A stretch of DNA of 64,000 bases from Pegoplata infirma (GCA_963921195.1 OY992537.1:60536313-60600312), one strand, 5' to 3'; positions 44,591 to 56,335 are shown, counted from the first letter of the stretch. Notes: generated from the sequence alone by a model not told the origin. Program-made: numbers and translations.

Positions 44591-45240
44591 AATAATATCA
44601 AATTTTTTTGTTATTTTTTTAAACTTTTTCGAGTTTATCGATTTTATTAAATCCTGAAAAAATCGGATAACAATTGACAGAGTGGTGATAATTTTTCGTG
44701 TTTTCATTTTCGAGATTTTTCATTGAAAATAAATGCAAAAAGTCGTGGATAAAAATCTGTGTAAACTATTGTTATTTGTCATAAAATCCTACTGTCAAAT
44801 CAAAATCAAAGTTTTAATCTTCTTTAGCGATTTTGTTGGGCAATTTTCTGTTGACAACATTTTTTGTCATCCACTGAATTTAAATTTTTCAATTCAATGT
44901 TGTTTGTCTTTCAATTTTGTTGTTGTTGCTGATATTGTTGTTGGTAAATAAACATTGAAACAAACCACTGACAATTTTTGTTGTTGTTGCATATTTTTGT
45001 TTCTTCAGAGCTTCAATGCATTTTTGGTTTCTTAAACTTAGTAGGCTGAATGTGTGTGAGTGTGTGTGTATGTTAACGTATAAATGGTTGTGTTTGGCTA
45101 AAAATTCCCTTCACATTTTTGTTTCACACAAACACACAATCACCACCACCACCATGAAACTTAAAAATGTCCATTGCAATATCTCAAGAAATGATACAAT
45201 TTTAGTGAGTACTTAAAAGAAATCAAATACATACATTGAA
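44591..45240. other. No gene recognised
   Basis: AT-rich with GTT-type microsatellite (44915-44990) and a TG/AC-rich part (45045-45150). Small frames at 44733-44951 and 45016-45216 have no known motif. Confidence 0.5.
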
Positions 45241-45244
45241 AGAA

Positions 45245-46405
45245 TTTTGTTCATTAGTTTAATGAAAATGTTTATACAATCTATGAAAAAATTCGTGTTT
45301 GCTATGAAAAAATTTTTTTTTATGAAAGGCAATGATTAAATTTTTTCATTAGATCATTGATTTTTTTATAATGGCTTTAATTTTTCATAAAATGTATGAA
45401 CAAATTCACTGAATTTATGAAAAAAATCATTCGTTTTAAGAATTGTTGCTACCATAAAATTATTTAATTTAATATATGAACATTTTCATTGTTAAGAGGA
45501 AAAATTTATTTTAAAATTTAGAAAAATGATTGGTTTTATAAATGCAAAGAAGGTTTCATATATTTTACGAAAAATGCATTGTTATTATGAAATAATCATT
45601 GATATAATGAAATTATGAATTATGAAAATCATTAGGAATAATAATTTTTTTTTTTTGAAAGGCTATGATTGCTTTATTTCATTAGATCAATGACTTTTTA
45701 CAATGGCTTTAATTTTTCATAATAAATATGAAAAACTTCATTGCATTTATGAAAAATATCATTCATTTTAAGAATTGTTGCTCCCGTAGAACTATTTTAA
45801 TAAATATATGAACATTTTCATTAAGATAATAAAAATTCATTTTAAAATTTAAAAAAATTTATGAAAAATTTAATTCTAATGAAATTGTTTCTATATTTAA
45901 TAAAAAAGGTTCATAAGGGGAAAAATTCATAAAATTAATGATTAGTTTTATAAATGCAATGAAGGTTTCACATATTTTATGAAAAAATGCATTGTTATTA
46001 TGAAATTATCATTTATATAATGAAATTATGAATAATTATCAATTAAATAAGTTTTTACAATAGCTTAAATTTTCATAAAACATATGAAAACCTTCTTCGC
46101 GTTTATGAAAATAATGATTCGTTATAAGAATTGATCCTTTAATAAAACTTTTTCATTAAATGTATGAACATTTTCATTATAATAATGAAAATTTTTTAAA
46201 AAAATTAGAATGATGTTTATCCTGTTAATGAATATGTTCATATATTTAATAAAAATGTTTCATAAGGAAAAAAAAAATCATAAAACCAATGATTTTTTTT
46301 TTATAAATGCAATAAAGGCTTTCATATATTTTATGAAAAAATAATGAAATTATGAAAAATTATGAATTATGAAAATCTTTAGAAATAATGATTTTTTCCG
46401 TGTAA
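45245..46405. repeat. ~345-bp AT-rich tandem repeat, three copies
   Basis: The landmark 'atggctttaatttttcat' occurs at 45370 and 45703 and in altered form at 46060 (spacing 333 and 357). The sequence is dominated by alternating ATGAAA/TTTCAT motifs, so each unit has many short dyads. Diverged copies; no coding content. Confidence 0.75.
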
Positions 46406-46924
46406 TCAGATACACTTCTGTAATTTACGCGTGCTCTAGCGTATGTTGGTTGTATTTATGCTAAAAAGAAATATGAAATAAAAACCTCTCTGAAAAATAA
46501 AACTAAAACCATTCCAACCATATCAAACTTGAATAAAAAAAATATATGAAAACCCAAAAAACCACCTCAACCTAACTGAATCTAACCAGCCAACCAACCA
46601 GCCAGCCAACCAACCAACCAACTCAACCCAAGTATTCAAACTCATACAAATTTAAATATTTTAGCCAAAAATTGAAAAACGTACACTTTTTACATTCCTA
46701 AATATTTGTATCCCATATGTATCATGAAGACAACAAACAAAAATCCCTCTCATATGCCCACCTCTCTCTAAGGAGTCTTTTACCAACAATTGTATTTTAT
46801 ACTTGATTTTTATAATGTTGTTTGCTGTTTTTGTTCTGTAGCAATAATTCATAACAGCTTATGTAGAAAATTAAAATTTTTAAATTTTGAATGCACTTCA
46901 ATCACGCAATGCAGGAAAAAATCG
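46406..46924. other. No gene recognised; (CCAA)n-like microsatellite
   Basis: Contains an imperfect CCAA/CCAG tract at about 46583-46622. The minus frame 46661-46852 is short with no motif. Confidence 0.5.
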
Positions 46925-46932
46925 GTTGAGGA

Positions 46933-48467
46933 TAGGGATGCCAAACGGGATTGACATTTACAAATCCCGGGATTCGGGATTTTAAAATCCTAATCCCGGG
47001 ATCCCGGGATTTTTCGGGATTTCGGGATTTTCGGGATCCCGGGATTTTTCGGGATTCCGGGATTTCGGGATTTATTAAAATTAAGCTTTTTTACGTTATA
47101 TTTTTAATAATTTTTTTTTATAAATAAATATTCAATTAATTCATAACCATTGAATAATAATCGTAAAGTTTTACATATTTAGCACAGAAAAACCGAAAAT
47201 TTAGAAATAACTATGACCTCAAATCGAACAACTATGACCTCAAATTCGAGCGATGTCCGTCTGTGAAAGACGCGATGCAGTCGAATTCAAAAGATTAGAA
47301 AATACATTTTTTTCTGTCGGCCTCTTTTGTAGACGTGAATTTAAAATATTTGTTTAAATAATGATAAAATTGTATTAATAAATTTTTTAAAATTTCTCGC
47401 GAGGGAATGGTGTGCCCCAATGTCCTCTGCCGATACAAAATTTGTAGTAATTGGTAGGTGAATCTCATTTTAACAGTATCCTTCCCTTTGCGATAAATGT
47501 TTACAATTGTATTTAAATAGCATAAGTAACAGAATTTTATCGTTACTTATATTATTTTTTATATCCACGCCCACAAAAAGGGGCGGGACGAGAAAAATGG
47601 CATTTTCTGGCTAGGTGCGACTTAAAAATGTGTCATTTATTAACAAAAGTACAAATTGGTAAAAAATTTTGGGTTTTTAGAGGCTGTTTTGGTTCTTATA
47701 GGGGGAAATTTTCCCCTCATCCGCTTTTACTCATTTACGAACTAAAACTGTTAAAAAGAAACTTTACAGATGGATTACTTAATGCTCCCTTATAAAACTT
47801 TAAACTCTAGGCAAAATTTAACTACTTCTTAAAAATGTTGGCATATGCATAAATCGGCAGCTAACTGTATATTAGGTTGAAGCAAAATTTTCCTTTGTTC
47901 GAATTTCGAAATCATCGAAAAATATTGGACCTGTAGGATTCTTTTTTAGACATGAAAATCTGAAAGTTTCAAACAGAGTAAAAAAATGTCACTTTGTTCG
48001 GAATTTTCCGATTTTCAAGTCAAAAAAGGAACCCAAAGACATTGCCCTGCAGGTCCAATATTGACCCTAAAAGTAATCAATTCTGACTTCGACGATTTTT
48101 AAATTCAAAAAAGGAAAATTAGCGCCACCCTTCTGTATATTAAGTAATACGCCCTAAAAATTAAATTGTACTCCAAAAGAGTAAGAGCATTTAAGCCAAC
48201 ATGCCTCATTTGAAAGATATTTCAAACACCTTTCAAACGATATCCATTTTGTTACCATCGGACAACAAACACTGAAGAAATAGTCAATTTTTATTACAAA
48301 ATTTGACAAAAAAAATCCCGAAATCCCGGGATTTTTCGGGATTTGTCAATCCCGGTAAATCCCGAAAAATCCCGGGATTGAAAAAAATAAATCCCGGGAT
48401 TCGGGATTTGTCAATCCCGAAAAATCCCGGGATTTCGGGATTCGGGATTTCCCGTTTGGCATCCCTA
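46933..48467. mobile_element. Non-autonomous hAT-like element, CGGGATTT subterminal repeats
   Basis: Both termini read TAGGGATGCCAAACGGGA inward and are flanked by an exact 8-bp duplication GTTGAGGA (46925-46932 and 48468-48475). Subterminal regions (46975-47075 and 48315-48455) are dense in CGGGATTT/AATCCCG, with CCCGGG dyads. The 1535-bp interior has no transposase frame; frames near 48284-48576 are products of the repeats. The first eight bases equal those of the element at 3343-4858. Confidence 0.88.
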
Positions 48468-48475
48468 GTTGAGGA

Positions 48476-49720
48476 CCTTTTAAAGTCCATGATCGATTCT
48501 TAAACATTCCAGCGATGTCTGTACATTTGTCTTTGGAAAGCACAATGCAGTCCAAACTTAAAGAGCTATGTGACAAAAATGTATTTTTGTCAGAGGCTGT
48601 AAAAATTCGTAAATGCTCAAAATCGAACTAGGGGGGAAACCCCCATTATAAAACTAAACCAAGCTCTGAAAAAATTATTTTTTTTACAGTTTTTTTGTAC
48701 TTTTTTTTAAATAAGAGAAACAGTTTTATGGCAGAAAAAGTTCAAAGTCCTGCACTTGGACCGATAATTGCATATTTGCGAATCTCGTTAATTACACTGT
48801 ACAACAATTTTAAACTTTTTTTTTAAATTACAAGTTTCCGACGATTAATTCTGGTAGAGGACACAAAAAAAATATACGTGTGTCGGCGTTTTGAAAGATC
48901 AAATCGAAATTTTTGTATAGAGGCCAGTGGCGTATACATGGGGTCTGTCCCCCGAAATGATTTCAAAAACTTCAGGATTTAGTATAAAAACCAAACATAA
49001 ATAAAAAGTATAAAAAAATTGTTTAAAAATTTTCGAAATATTTTTTAGAATCTGAAAATGATCCCGATTTGAAAAAAGCTGAAAAATATTCTCGCGGAAG
49101 TTAAAACCGTTACTATTTTGAATGATAAATGTTGTAGAACCTGCAGCTTTATGTTTTTTTTTAATTAATGTTTTTATTCAACATTTTTGTATTTTTTTAG
49201 CGAAAGCCAAAACAACAGACATGATCGAAATGATTCGTTCACGAACTGTTGAACGAAAACAAAAATTGACCAATTTGAACTAGATGAACAACCAACAGAC
49301 ATGATCAAAATGATTCGTTCACATATTGTTGAACGAAAAGAACAAATGAGCAATTGAACTGGATGAACGAACTAATCGTTGAACGATTAAGCACAAGTCT
49401 AGCTTAAAATATATTAATATAAAACTTTTGATACAATATAAAGCATTATGTAACGAATAACTCTGTATCATTAAAGCATAAATCAGGGGATGGGTTTTTC
49501 GCAGAGGTGTACCTGTGCGGAAAGCTATCTACCTGTCATCCACTTGGGGATGACAAGAAGAGATTTCTCTGTTCGAAACTCCCAAACAGCTTCACTACTT
49601 CTAGAGTGAGAAGGCACACAGTTGTCTAACCTTAGTGGTATGCTAATCCCGAGACATCTCAGGCAACTAGGTGGCAACCGCAATGGACAGGCACTGAAAC
49701 TCAACTGTTTGACCTGCCTA
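48476..49720. other. No gene recognised
   Basis: AT-rich up to about 49200, with degenerate satellite-like sequence near 49030. A duplicated segment follows at 49205-49390. From 49480 to 49715 the composition is more balanced ('ggggatgacaagaagag', 'ggcaactaggtggcaaccgc') and might be an old element, but no family is recognised. Confidence 0.45.
49205..49390. repeat. ~90-bp tandem duplication
   Basis: 'caacagacatgatc' occurs at 49213 and 49303, each followed by 'aatgattcgttcac' and 'tgttgaacgaaaa'. GTTGAACGA/TCGTTCA motifs occur in both orientations nearby. Confidence 0.75.
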
Positions 49721-49836
49721 CACTCAAAAAAAAACTTTGTAAGACGACAAGAAAAGTTTGTTATTCTTATTTTTTGCTACTTCCTATTTGACGAGAGTTC
49801 CTAGTAATTTGACAAGTTTTTTTTACCAATAAAAAA

Positions 49837-49879
49837 AAAAACCATGTTAAGTTACAAAATGTAACTTAACATGGTTTTT
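49837..49879. repeat. Perfect 20-bp-arm hairpin in MITE
   Basis: Arms aaaaaccatgttaagttaca and its complement surround a 3-nt AAA loop, with 'taccaataaaa' repeated on both sides. It appears to be a small inverted duplication within this copy only. Confidence 0.85.
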
Positions 49880-49980
49880 ACCAATAAAATTGTAAATTTA
49901 CAACCTTTTTGACGCAATAAAATTTACAAGGAATTCTAGTGACTTTAATAGATTTTACGCTACCTCCTATTTAACAAGAA

Positions 49981-51406
49981 TCTATATATATAAAAATGGA
50001 TGTGTGTATGTATGTGTGTGTGTATGTATGTTTCGTATGGACTCGAAAACGGCTGGACCGATCTTGATGAAATTTTCATGGAATATTCAGAATAGCCTGG
50101 GGAGTATCACTGTGTATCACAGATTTTTGATTTTCTGTCGGTGGGCTGAGGGGCGTGGCAAAATCAATTTTTTACATTCCACCACTAATGACATCTATAT
50201 ATTAACAAAACGGATGGACCGATTGTGATGAAATTTAAACCAAAGATAGTACTAACCGAGTACTAACTATATGCTAAATTAGAGCGTGATCGGACAAATG
50301 AGCGTAAAATGCCATGCTTTTTAGCCAGTGGGCGCAGGGGTGGGTGGGCAACATCGAATTTTTATATTGCACCACTAATGACATCTATATATAAAAAACG
50401 GATGCACCGATTTGGTGAAATTTAAACAAACAATAGTACTAACCAAGTACTAACTGTGTGCCAAATTAGAGCGTGATCGGACAAATGGGCGTAAAATGAC
50501 ATGCCCCTTTGTATTGAATTGAATGTTATTCCTGTATGCTCCGCAATAACGAAAAAACTGTTGATTCGATTTTAATTCAATTTTCAGCACTGATAGTGTT
50601 AACCGAGTGCGGAACTATAGGACATGTTATACTACGATTGGAAAAAGGGGCGTAAAATGACACGCCCCTTTGTACTATACTGGACGTTTTTTGCCTGTTT
50701 CGCAATCACGCAAAAACAGCTGAACCGATTCTCTTGACATTTTCACAACAAACAGTGCTAATCAAGTGTATATGTAGGCCATATAAGATCGTTATTGGAT
50801 AAAGGATCAAAATTGCAACACCCTTTGTACTATACAAGCCACGATTGAACAAAAAGGCGTATATTGCCACGCCCCTTTGTTTTATACTGAACGTTATATC
50901 GGCCTGTTTTGAAATCACGCAAAAACGGATAAGCCAAATCTGTCACTACTGATAGAACTAACCGAGCGGGAACTGTAGGTGATATGTAGATCGCGATTCG
51001 GCAAAAGGGTATAAAATCTCACTCCCGTTTTTTCATAAATAAAAAGTTATTTCCTCCTCTTTCGCAATCACACAAAAACGGCAAAACTGATGTCAATGGA
51101 ATTTGCAGCACAGTACTAATCGAGGATGCAGCATGGAACTTTAGACTGTCACGATTCGATAAAAATGTGTTAAATGACACGCCCCTTTGTACTATACTTA
51201 ACGTTATGTCTGTCTGTTTCGAAATCACGCAAAAACGGCTGAACAGATTTTGTTGAGATTTCTCTATAGATTGTGCTAACCGAGGGTGGAACCAAAGGTT
51301 ACTAGCTGGACCCGGACCCGTGCATTAATTTTGTCCGACACTAATTAAGATGCAATATAAAACTGTTTTTTTGTTAGGGCCAGCAACGCGGACCGGGTAT
51401 AACTAG
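49981..51406 (+). mobile_element. Non-autonomous Helitron inserted between A and T
   Basis: Begins TCTATATATATAAAAATGGA, ends GGGTATAACTAG, and lies between A (49980) and T (51407): 5' TC, 3' CTAG and A|T target with no duplication are Helitron signatures. The interior has about six diverged units of 150-200 bp around 'aatcacgcaaaaacggctgaaccgattt' (near 50544, 50706, 50913, 51066 and 51224) and 'cacgcccctttgtactatac'. The usual 3' hairpin is weak in this copy. No Rep/helicase frame; frames at 50706-50918 and 51019-51228 are repeat-derived. Confidence 0.82.
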
Positions 51407-51587
51407 TTGCTAATAAAAATTAAATGATTTTTTGTAATTTTATAAACTTTTTACCAATAAAAATGTAAATTTACAATTTTTTTTTGGCGCGATAAAACTT
51501 ACAAGGAATTCTCGTGAATTTACTAGATTTTTTTGTAAAATTTCCTTTTAAATTTGTACAATAACAAAAAAAAAATTGAAAACACTA

Positions 51588-52088
51588 CACACAAAAAAAA
51601 CTTTGTCAAATTACTAGGAAAAGTCTCGTAATCCCATTTTACCAATATTTGACAGTTTTACTTGTTTTTTAACAAACAAATTTGGATAGAAATTTAATTT
51701 TTTTTGTAATTTTACAATTTTTTTTGTAATTTTACAAATTTCCAAGAAAATTTTACAAAAAAATCTAGTAAATTCACGAGAATTCCTTATAATTTCAATT
51801 GCGCCAAAAAACTGTAAATTTAAAATTTTATTGGTAAAAAGCTTGTAAAATTACTAGGAATTCTCGTAAAATAGGAGGTAACAAAAAATCTATTAAAATT
51901 ACGAAACCTCTTTGTAAATTTTATCGTGTCAAAAAATTTGTAAATTTACAATTTTATTGGTAAAAAGCTTGTAAAATTACAAAATTATTGGTAAAAATCT
52001 TATAAAATTACTAGGAATTTTTGTCAAATATGAGGTAGCAAACAAAAAAAGTTACAAGTTTTTTCTTGTAATTTTACAAGGGTTTTTT
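51588..52088. mobile_element. MITE family A, second adjacent copy
   Basis: Starts CACACAAAAAAAACTTTG after TA at 51586-51587. Its first 60 bp match the left end of the copy at 751, and it contains the uninterrupted site attacTAggaattctcg at about 51850-51870. The right terminus is not seen. Confidence 0.65.
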
Positions 52089-52117
52089 TAACATGATAAT
52101 GTTTTTAGGCTGGTGTC

Positions 52118-52400
52118 AAATTTTAAAAAAGTTTTTTTTCATCAAAATTTTTTTTCTCATCAATTGTTTTGTTTTTTCATCAAGTTTTTTTTTCATCAAT
52201 TTTTTTTTCATAAATTTTTTTTTTATCAAAATTTTTTTGTTCATAAATTTTTTTTTATCATATTTTTTTGACCAATTTTTTTATCAAATTTTTTATTATT
52301 AATTTTTTTCTCACAAAAAAAAATTTTTTTCATATTTTTTTTTCATAAATTTTTTTTTACATCAAAAAATTTTTCTTTTTGCATAAAAATTTTCATTTGT
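52118..52400. repeat. T-rich low-complexity repeat (TTTTTTCATCAA-like)
   Basis: Poly-T runs are punctuated by CATCAA or CATAAA. The Phe-rich frame at 52093-52302 is an artefact of this composition. Confidence 0.85.
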
Positions 52401-54304
52401 TTATCAAATGTACATAAAACAAGTGAGAGTGTTATATTCTTTGGTGCCGAATCTTTTATACTCTCCAAAATGTAAAAACACTTTTTTGCACTTATTTTTG
52501 CACTCACTGACGAAATGTGCAGCTCTTTTGGTTTTTTAATGGAATCCTCGACTGATATTTCTGACTAATATATTTTTTCTAAAAAAACTTTGCTTTGGCA
52601 AGTACACCAAATTCTTCCGGAAAACATTATCATGATTTAATGTTTTGGGCAAGAGTACAAAATTCGCAGGCATTTTTGAGCGCAGGATCGGATGGGAGGC
52701 CTAATTAGTCCCTCAATTCTTAACTGAAATGATTACTAAAACCGCAACAAATAATTATAAGCGGCCCTTTGTTCCTACAAGGAACCACAGGACATAATAT
52801 ACATTAACTTTAAAATCAGGTTTTTTGAGTTATGAAACTATGCAAGTAAATGAGCGATATGTTTAAACCAAACATTGAACCTTCGCTGTAATTTTTTTTT
52901 TTTGCATAAATCGACTTATGCTATTTAGGCATATTGCCACGTCTGTGTTTGTTAGCAAACCTTTTTTTCTTCTTCTTCATCATCATTTAAGCCTTCTTTT
53001 TTATATTTTTTTTCGTTTCTTTGTTAGTTTTTGCCTTGATTTAGTATAATAATGTTGGTTGGTGGTTGGTTGGTTGTATGGAATTTTTTTTTCGAATTTT
53101 GTTTGAAATTCCAATACGTATATTTATTTTTAAGCTTTTGTGCTAAGTCTATAACGAACCTAAGACAATTTTTTGTTGACTGTTTTTTTTTTTTTATAAA
53201 ATTTATTATATTTTTATTCCGTTTTTTTTTGTATTTCATGCAATTCTCTCAATTATTTTTTTTTTTATTATTTTCAAAAAGAGTAAAATATTTTCAAGAT
53301 TTTGAGAGTAAATCCAAACTAATTGTAACTAAAAATTTATGTGGCCACTACATAAATACTCGTACTACTAGAATGTACTATTTTACTACGAACATACATA
53401 CGACTGACTGACTACAATCTAATTATGTTGAGATTTTGATAACGACGAAAAACCGAAACAATTTGAAATTCAAATTAAAAATTGCGTCAGATTTGTAGTT
53501 GAATTTTTGAGTTCAAAAAACTTTTATGATTTTTTTTTTTTTTTAATTTCAATTAATTTAAAATTCTTATTTTATTTGGAATTTGGGGTTAAATAAGTTT
53601 TTCATGTTTTTTTTTTGTTGGTTGCAAATAAATAAAATGTGTAAGATTTTTGCAAATTTAGGAGGAGAGAATAAAAATTTGAATTGTGATTGAAAATACA
53701 AGATGATGCTAATATTTTAAAAGTAACAAGTAAAAAAAATTGAATTCGACTGTGCCGAATCTTTTATACCCTTCAACATGTAAAAAAAAAATTATTGGTT
53801 TTTTGCGGGTATTTTGGCGATTTGTTATTGCACGTGGGAAGCACAGATGAGTGCTAACGGACACGTCACAGGTTGCAGATAGTGGTACATCTTGCAGATA
53901 TGTGAGGTAGTTGCTATAGGTAGTCGCGGAAAATCAGCGGTTTCGAGAGTAGGGTCTCAGAAGGTCTCCGGGTTGCGCCAGTTTCCATTTAAGTTCTGAG
54001 TGTCAATGATACTCGAAATGACATGGCGAGTGATTGGCGCCATTAAATAACCATTAGCTGATGCGGTTTTGTATCATTTTGGTGCCTCCGCGAGCGGGCG
54101 TCTGCTCTTGCATCAAGCGGCTCGCTATACAAATGTGATCAGCTCTCGCCTATATGGTATGCTTTGCTAACAGCCCTAGCACCAGTCTCGAATGCTTTAG
54201 CCTAATAAGCTACTCATCCTAAACAACCAACTATTAATGAAACCGAAACAAGAAGACAAGGCCCTATGTTCCTCTTAGGAACAACAGGAACTAATAGTAA
54301 TATA
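52401..54304. other. No gene recognised; fly-repeat heads and an unassigned repeat
   Basis: Heads related to the fly repeats occur at about 52418-52480 and 53726-53785 (acaagt...gccgaatctttta). Two diverged copies of an unassigned segment with 'aaaccg.aacaa', 'ggccctttgttcct' and a 'gttcc...ggaac' dyad lie at about 52735-52800 and 54235-54300. 53800-54230 is more GC-rich and unassigned. The Phe-rich frame at 53052-53411 is poly-T derived. Confidence 0.45.
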
Positions 54305-54623
54305 GGAAGCACGCAGAGCGGTTAAATGTGCCGTCTGTGACTATTTCCGGAGTTGCATGGATGAATAGGATTTTCAAACTATCGAACACTTCATCTGCCT
54401 TTGCCCGGCACATTCTGGTCAGAGACTTGCTTTACTAGGATATACTTTCAGAGCGGCACGATCTTTCTGATTTGTTGGATATCAAAATTTAATATCTAAG
54501 GAAATTCATAAAAACGGGACTAGTAGGGAAACCTATTAGAGTCCCGTGGTAGCACCACGGACCTCAGAGTCTACGTGAGCTGACGTAACACGTCAGCACC
54601 TACTTATAACCTAACCTTTCCTA
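54305..54623 (+). pseudogene. LINE 3'-end fragment with CCTAA-like tail
   Basis: 'gaagcacgcagagcggttaaat', 'gcatggatgaa', 'tcgaacacttcatctgcc' and 'gtcccgtggtagcaccacgg' match the intact copy downstream (55130-55450) with frameshifts. It ends in 'ataacctaacctttcctaa' and directly precedes that copy, so two 3' ends of one family stand head to tail. Confidence 0.75.
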
Positions 54624-54625
54624 AG

Positions 54626-55466
54626 GCAGAGATGCTGGCAATAAAGGAAGTGGCTGACTGGTTGAGCTGCAATGTCTTGTCTACAACCGCAGTCAACATC
54701 TATACTGACAGTCAAGCCGCGGTCAAGTCCCTGGATTCAATGTTTCTGAAAACAAGATCTGCCCTTAACTGCCGCACGTCTTTAAATGAGATGGCCAAGC
54801 AGTTTAACATACGACTCATATGGGTCCCAGGGCACAGAGACATTCCAGGGAATTGCAAAGCCGATGAGCTTGCAAGACTAGGAACTACCTTACAGGTTCC
54901 AACAGAATTGGAATGTGTTGGTATGCCTCTAGAAACTTGCAAGCAAAACCTACGGCTTTGTTCTGCGACGGAGACTAATCAAAGATGGGCAAATGGATGG
55001 ACGTGTGAGACAACACGACTGATTTGGCCTTCTCTTAATCAGGGGCGCACAAGTGAGCTGATATCGCTTCCAAGAGGAGAGATTTCGACGGTGGTTTCTA
55101 TAATTACCGGACACTGTCTTATAGGGAAGCACGCAGAGCGGTTAAATGTGCCGTCGAATGACTTTTGCCGAAGTTGCATGGATGAAGAGGAGTTGGAAAC
55201 TATCGAACACTTTATTTGCCATTGCCCGGCACTTTCTGGTCAGCGACTTGCTTCACTGGGATCTAGGGAGCTGTACGATCTTTCTGATTTGTCGGATGTC
55301 AAAATACAACATCTAAGGAGTTTCATAAGAAGCTCAAACTGGTTTAACGACAGGGACTAGTAGGGAAACCTATTACGATCCCGTGGTATCACAATGGACC
55401 TCAGAGTCTACGTGTGTTGACGTAAAACGTCAGCAGCCACTTACAACCTAACCTAACCTAACCTAA
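54626..55466 (+). mobile_element. 5'-truncated LINE copy with (CCTAA)n tail
   Basis: Begins within RNase H ('gcagagatgctggc'), carries the open frame 54632-55360, then a 3' untranslated region ('acgtcagcagccacttacaacc') and a tail of about four CCTAA units (55446-55466). Related remnants lie on the minus strand at 25.4-26.3 kb. Confidence 0.8.
54632..55360 (+). CDS. LINE ORF2 C-terminal part: RNase H and CCHC region (5'-truncated)
   Basis: A 242-residue open frame. The RNase H glutamate is in AEML, just upstream of the first Met. Further residues are D26 in YTDSQAA, and H68 and D78 in VPGHRDIPGNCKADELA. The first aspartate (normally TDGS) is missing because the copy starts too late. A C-terminal cluster C179-x2-C182-x10-H193-x4-C198 (FCRSCMDEEELETIEHFICH) is typical of RNase H-bearing LINE ORF2 proteins and probably binds nucleic acid. 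The Met is internal to the ancestral protein, so this is a fragment and not a native start. The absence of stops suggests a fairly young insertion. No RT domain, so no autonomous activity is expected. Confidence 0.75.
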   Translation: MLAIKEVADWLSCNVLSTTAVNIYTDSQAAVKSLDSMFLKTRSALNCRTSLNEMAKQFNIRLIWVPGHRDIPGNCKADELARLGTTLQVPTELECVGMPLETCKQNLRLCSATETNQRWANGWTCETTRLIWPSLNQGRTSELISLPRGEISTVVSIITGHCLIGKHAERLNVPSNDFCRSCMDEEELETIEHFICHCPALSGQRLASLGSRELYDLSDLSDVKIQHLRSFIRSSNWFNDRD

Positions 55467-56335
55467 GGTGATGGAGAGCATGGTTCACAATAACCTTGTA
55501 AATTATCTAGAGTACAATTCACTGTTGTGCGATCAACAATATGGCTTTCGAAGAAGTCGTGCTACGGGAGACCTGTTAGCGTTCCTGTCGAAATAATCGA
55601 ATGGTTCCATCGACTAATTTATTTTCAAGTCGTTCGATCGTGTATGGCACGATGCACTCGTTTCGAAGCCTATTTCGATTGATGTCGGTAGAGATTTCTC
55701 TCGATTTATATCGAGCTTTCTCAGAGACTGTACCATAAGTGTTGTTATAGATGGGTTCTTATCGGTTCAGTTTCGTTTAAATTCAGGGGTACCGAAAGGT
55801 TCTGTTCTTTCTCCTACACTTTTTCTTATTTATTTGTCAAACTTCCAATCCTTCCAGCAACATTTGTCATTCATTTTCCATATCATATCCCAAGCCTTAC
55901 TGAGGTTAAAGTTATGAGCCAGAACATGAATGACAAACTCAATAATGACCTCTTTGTGATTTCCGATTGGGGTTTTGCGAGTTGAATGCTGACCCACAGA
56001 CGGTTTGTGGCATCATCGTCATCTGTATCCATGGGTGGTATAGCAATTGAGTAATCATACACTCTTGATGTACTAGGCATGGAAATTCAATATGACGTTT
56101 GTTGGAACCAACATGTTTTTCAAGTGTCGAAAGAAGCATTCAAGTGTCTTGGTTTCTTGAAGTAGTGTAAGAAGAACTCCACTCAGTCTAATCTTATCAT
56201 TATTTTTACCGCCTATATCCAACCGAAGATGAAATACAACTCCGATATCTAGGCCGATGCTTCTGGATCGGATGGCAAGGAGTGCGATGATGCTAATATA
56301 GACCAAGCCTTAAGGCTGAGTTATGCGAGCAATTA
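55467..56335 (+). pseudogene. LINE reverse transcriptase fragment, second family
   Basis: Shifting frames give QQYGFRRSRATGDLLAFLS (about 55535), FKSFDRVWHDALVSK (55625) and LNSGVPKGSVLSPTLFLIYL (55785), i.e. RT fingers/palm motifs up to the region before the catalytic YxDD, which is not found. From about 55885 the sequence parallels the C-terminal part at 57390-57830 with several stops. It lacks RNase H. CR1/L2-like is my best guess. Confidence 0.7.

Larger units (their letters stand above)
49721..51545. mobile_element. MITE family A, split by Helitron
   Basis: The left terminus CACTCAAAAAAAAAC follows TA at 49719-49720. The interior shows 'ctacctcctatttaacaagaa' up to 49980 and resumes at 51407 with 'ttgctaataaaaatta', matching the continuous sequence at about 39475 (gagaattcctagtaaaaatta). 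The far terminus is not identifiable. Confidence 0.7.

Noticed and set aside
48284..48576. Gly/Pro-rich small frames on both strands
   Set aside because: Products of CGGGATTT/AATCCCG subterminal repeats in the hAT-like element.
52093..53411. Phe-rich 'membrane protein' frames at 52093-52302 and 53052-53411
   Set aside because: Translation of poly-T low-complexity DNA; no other coding signal.
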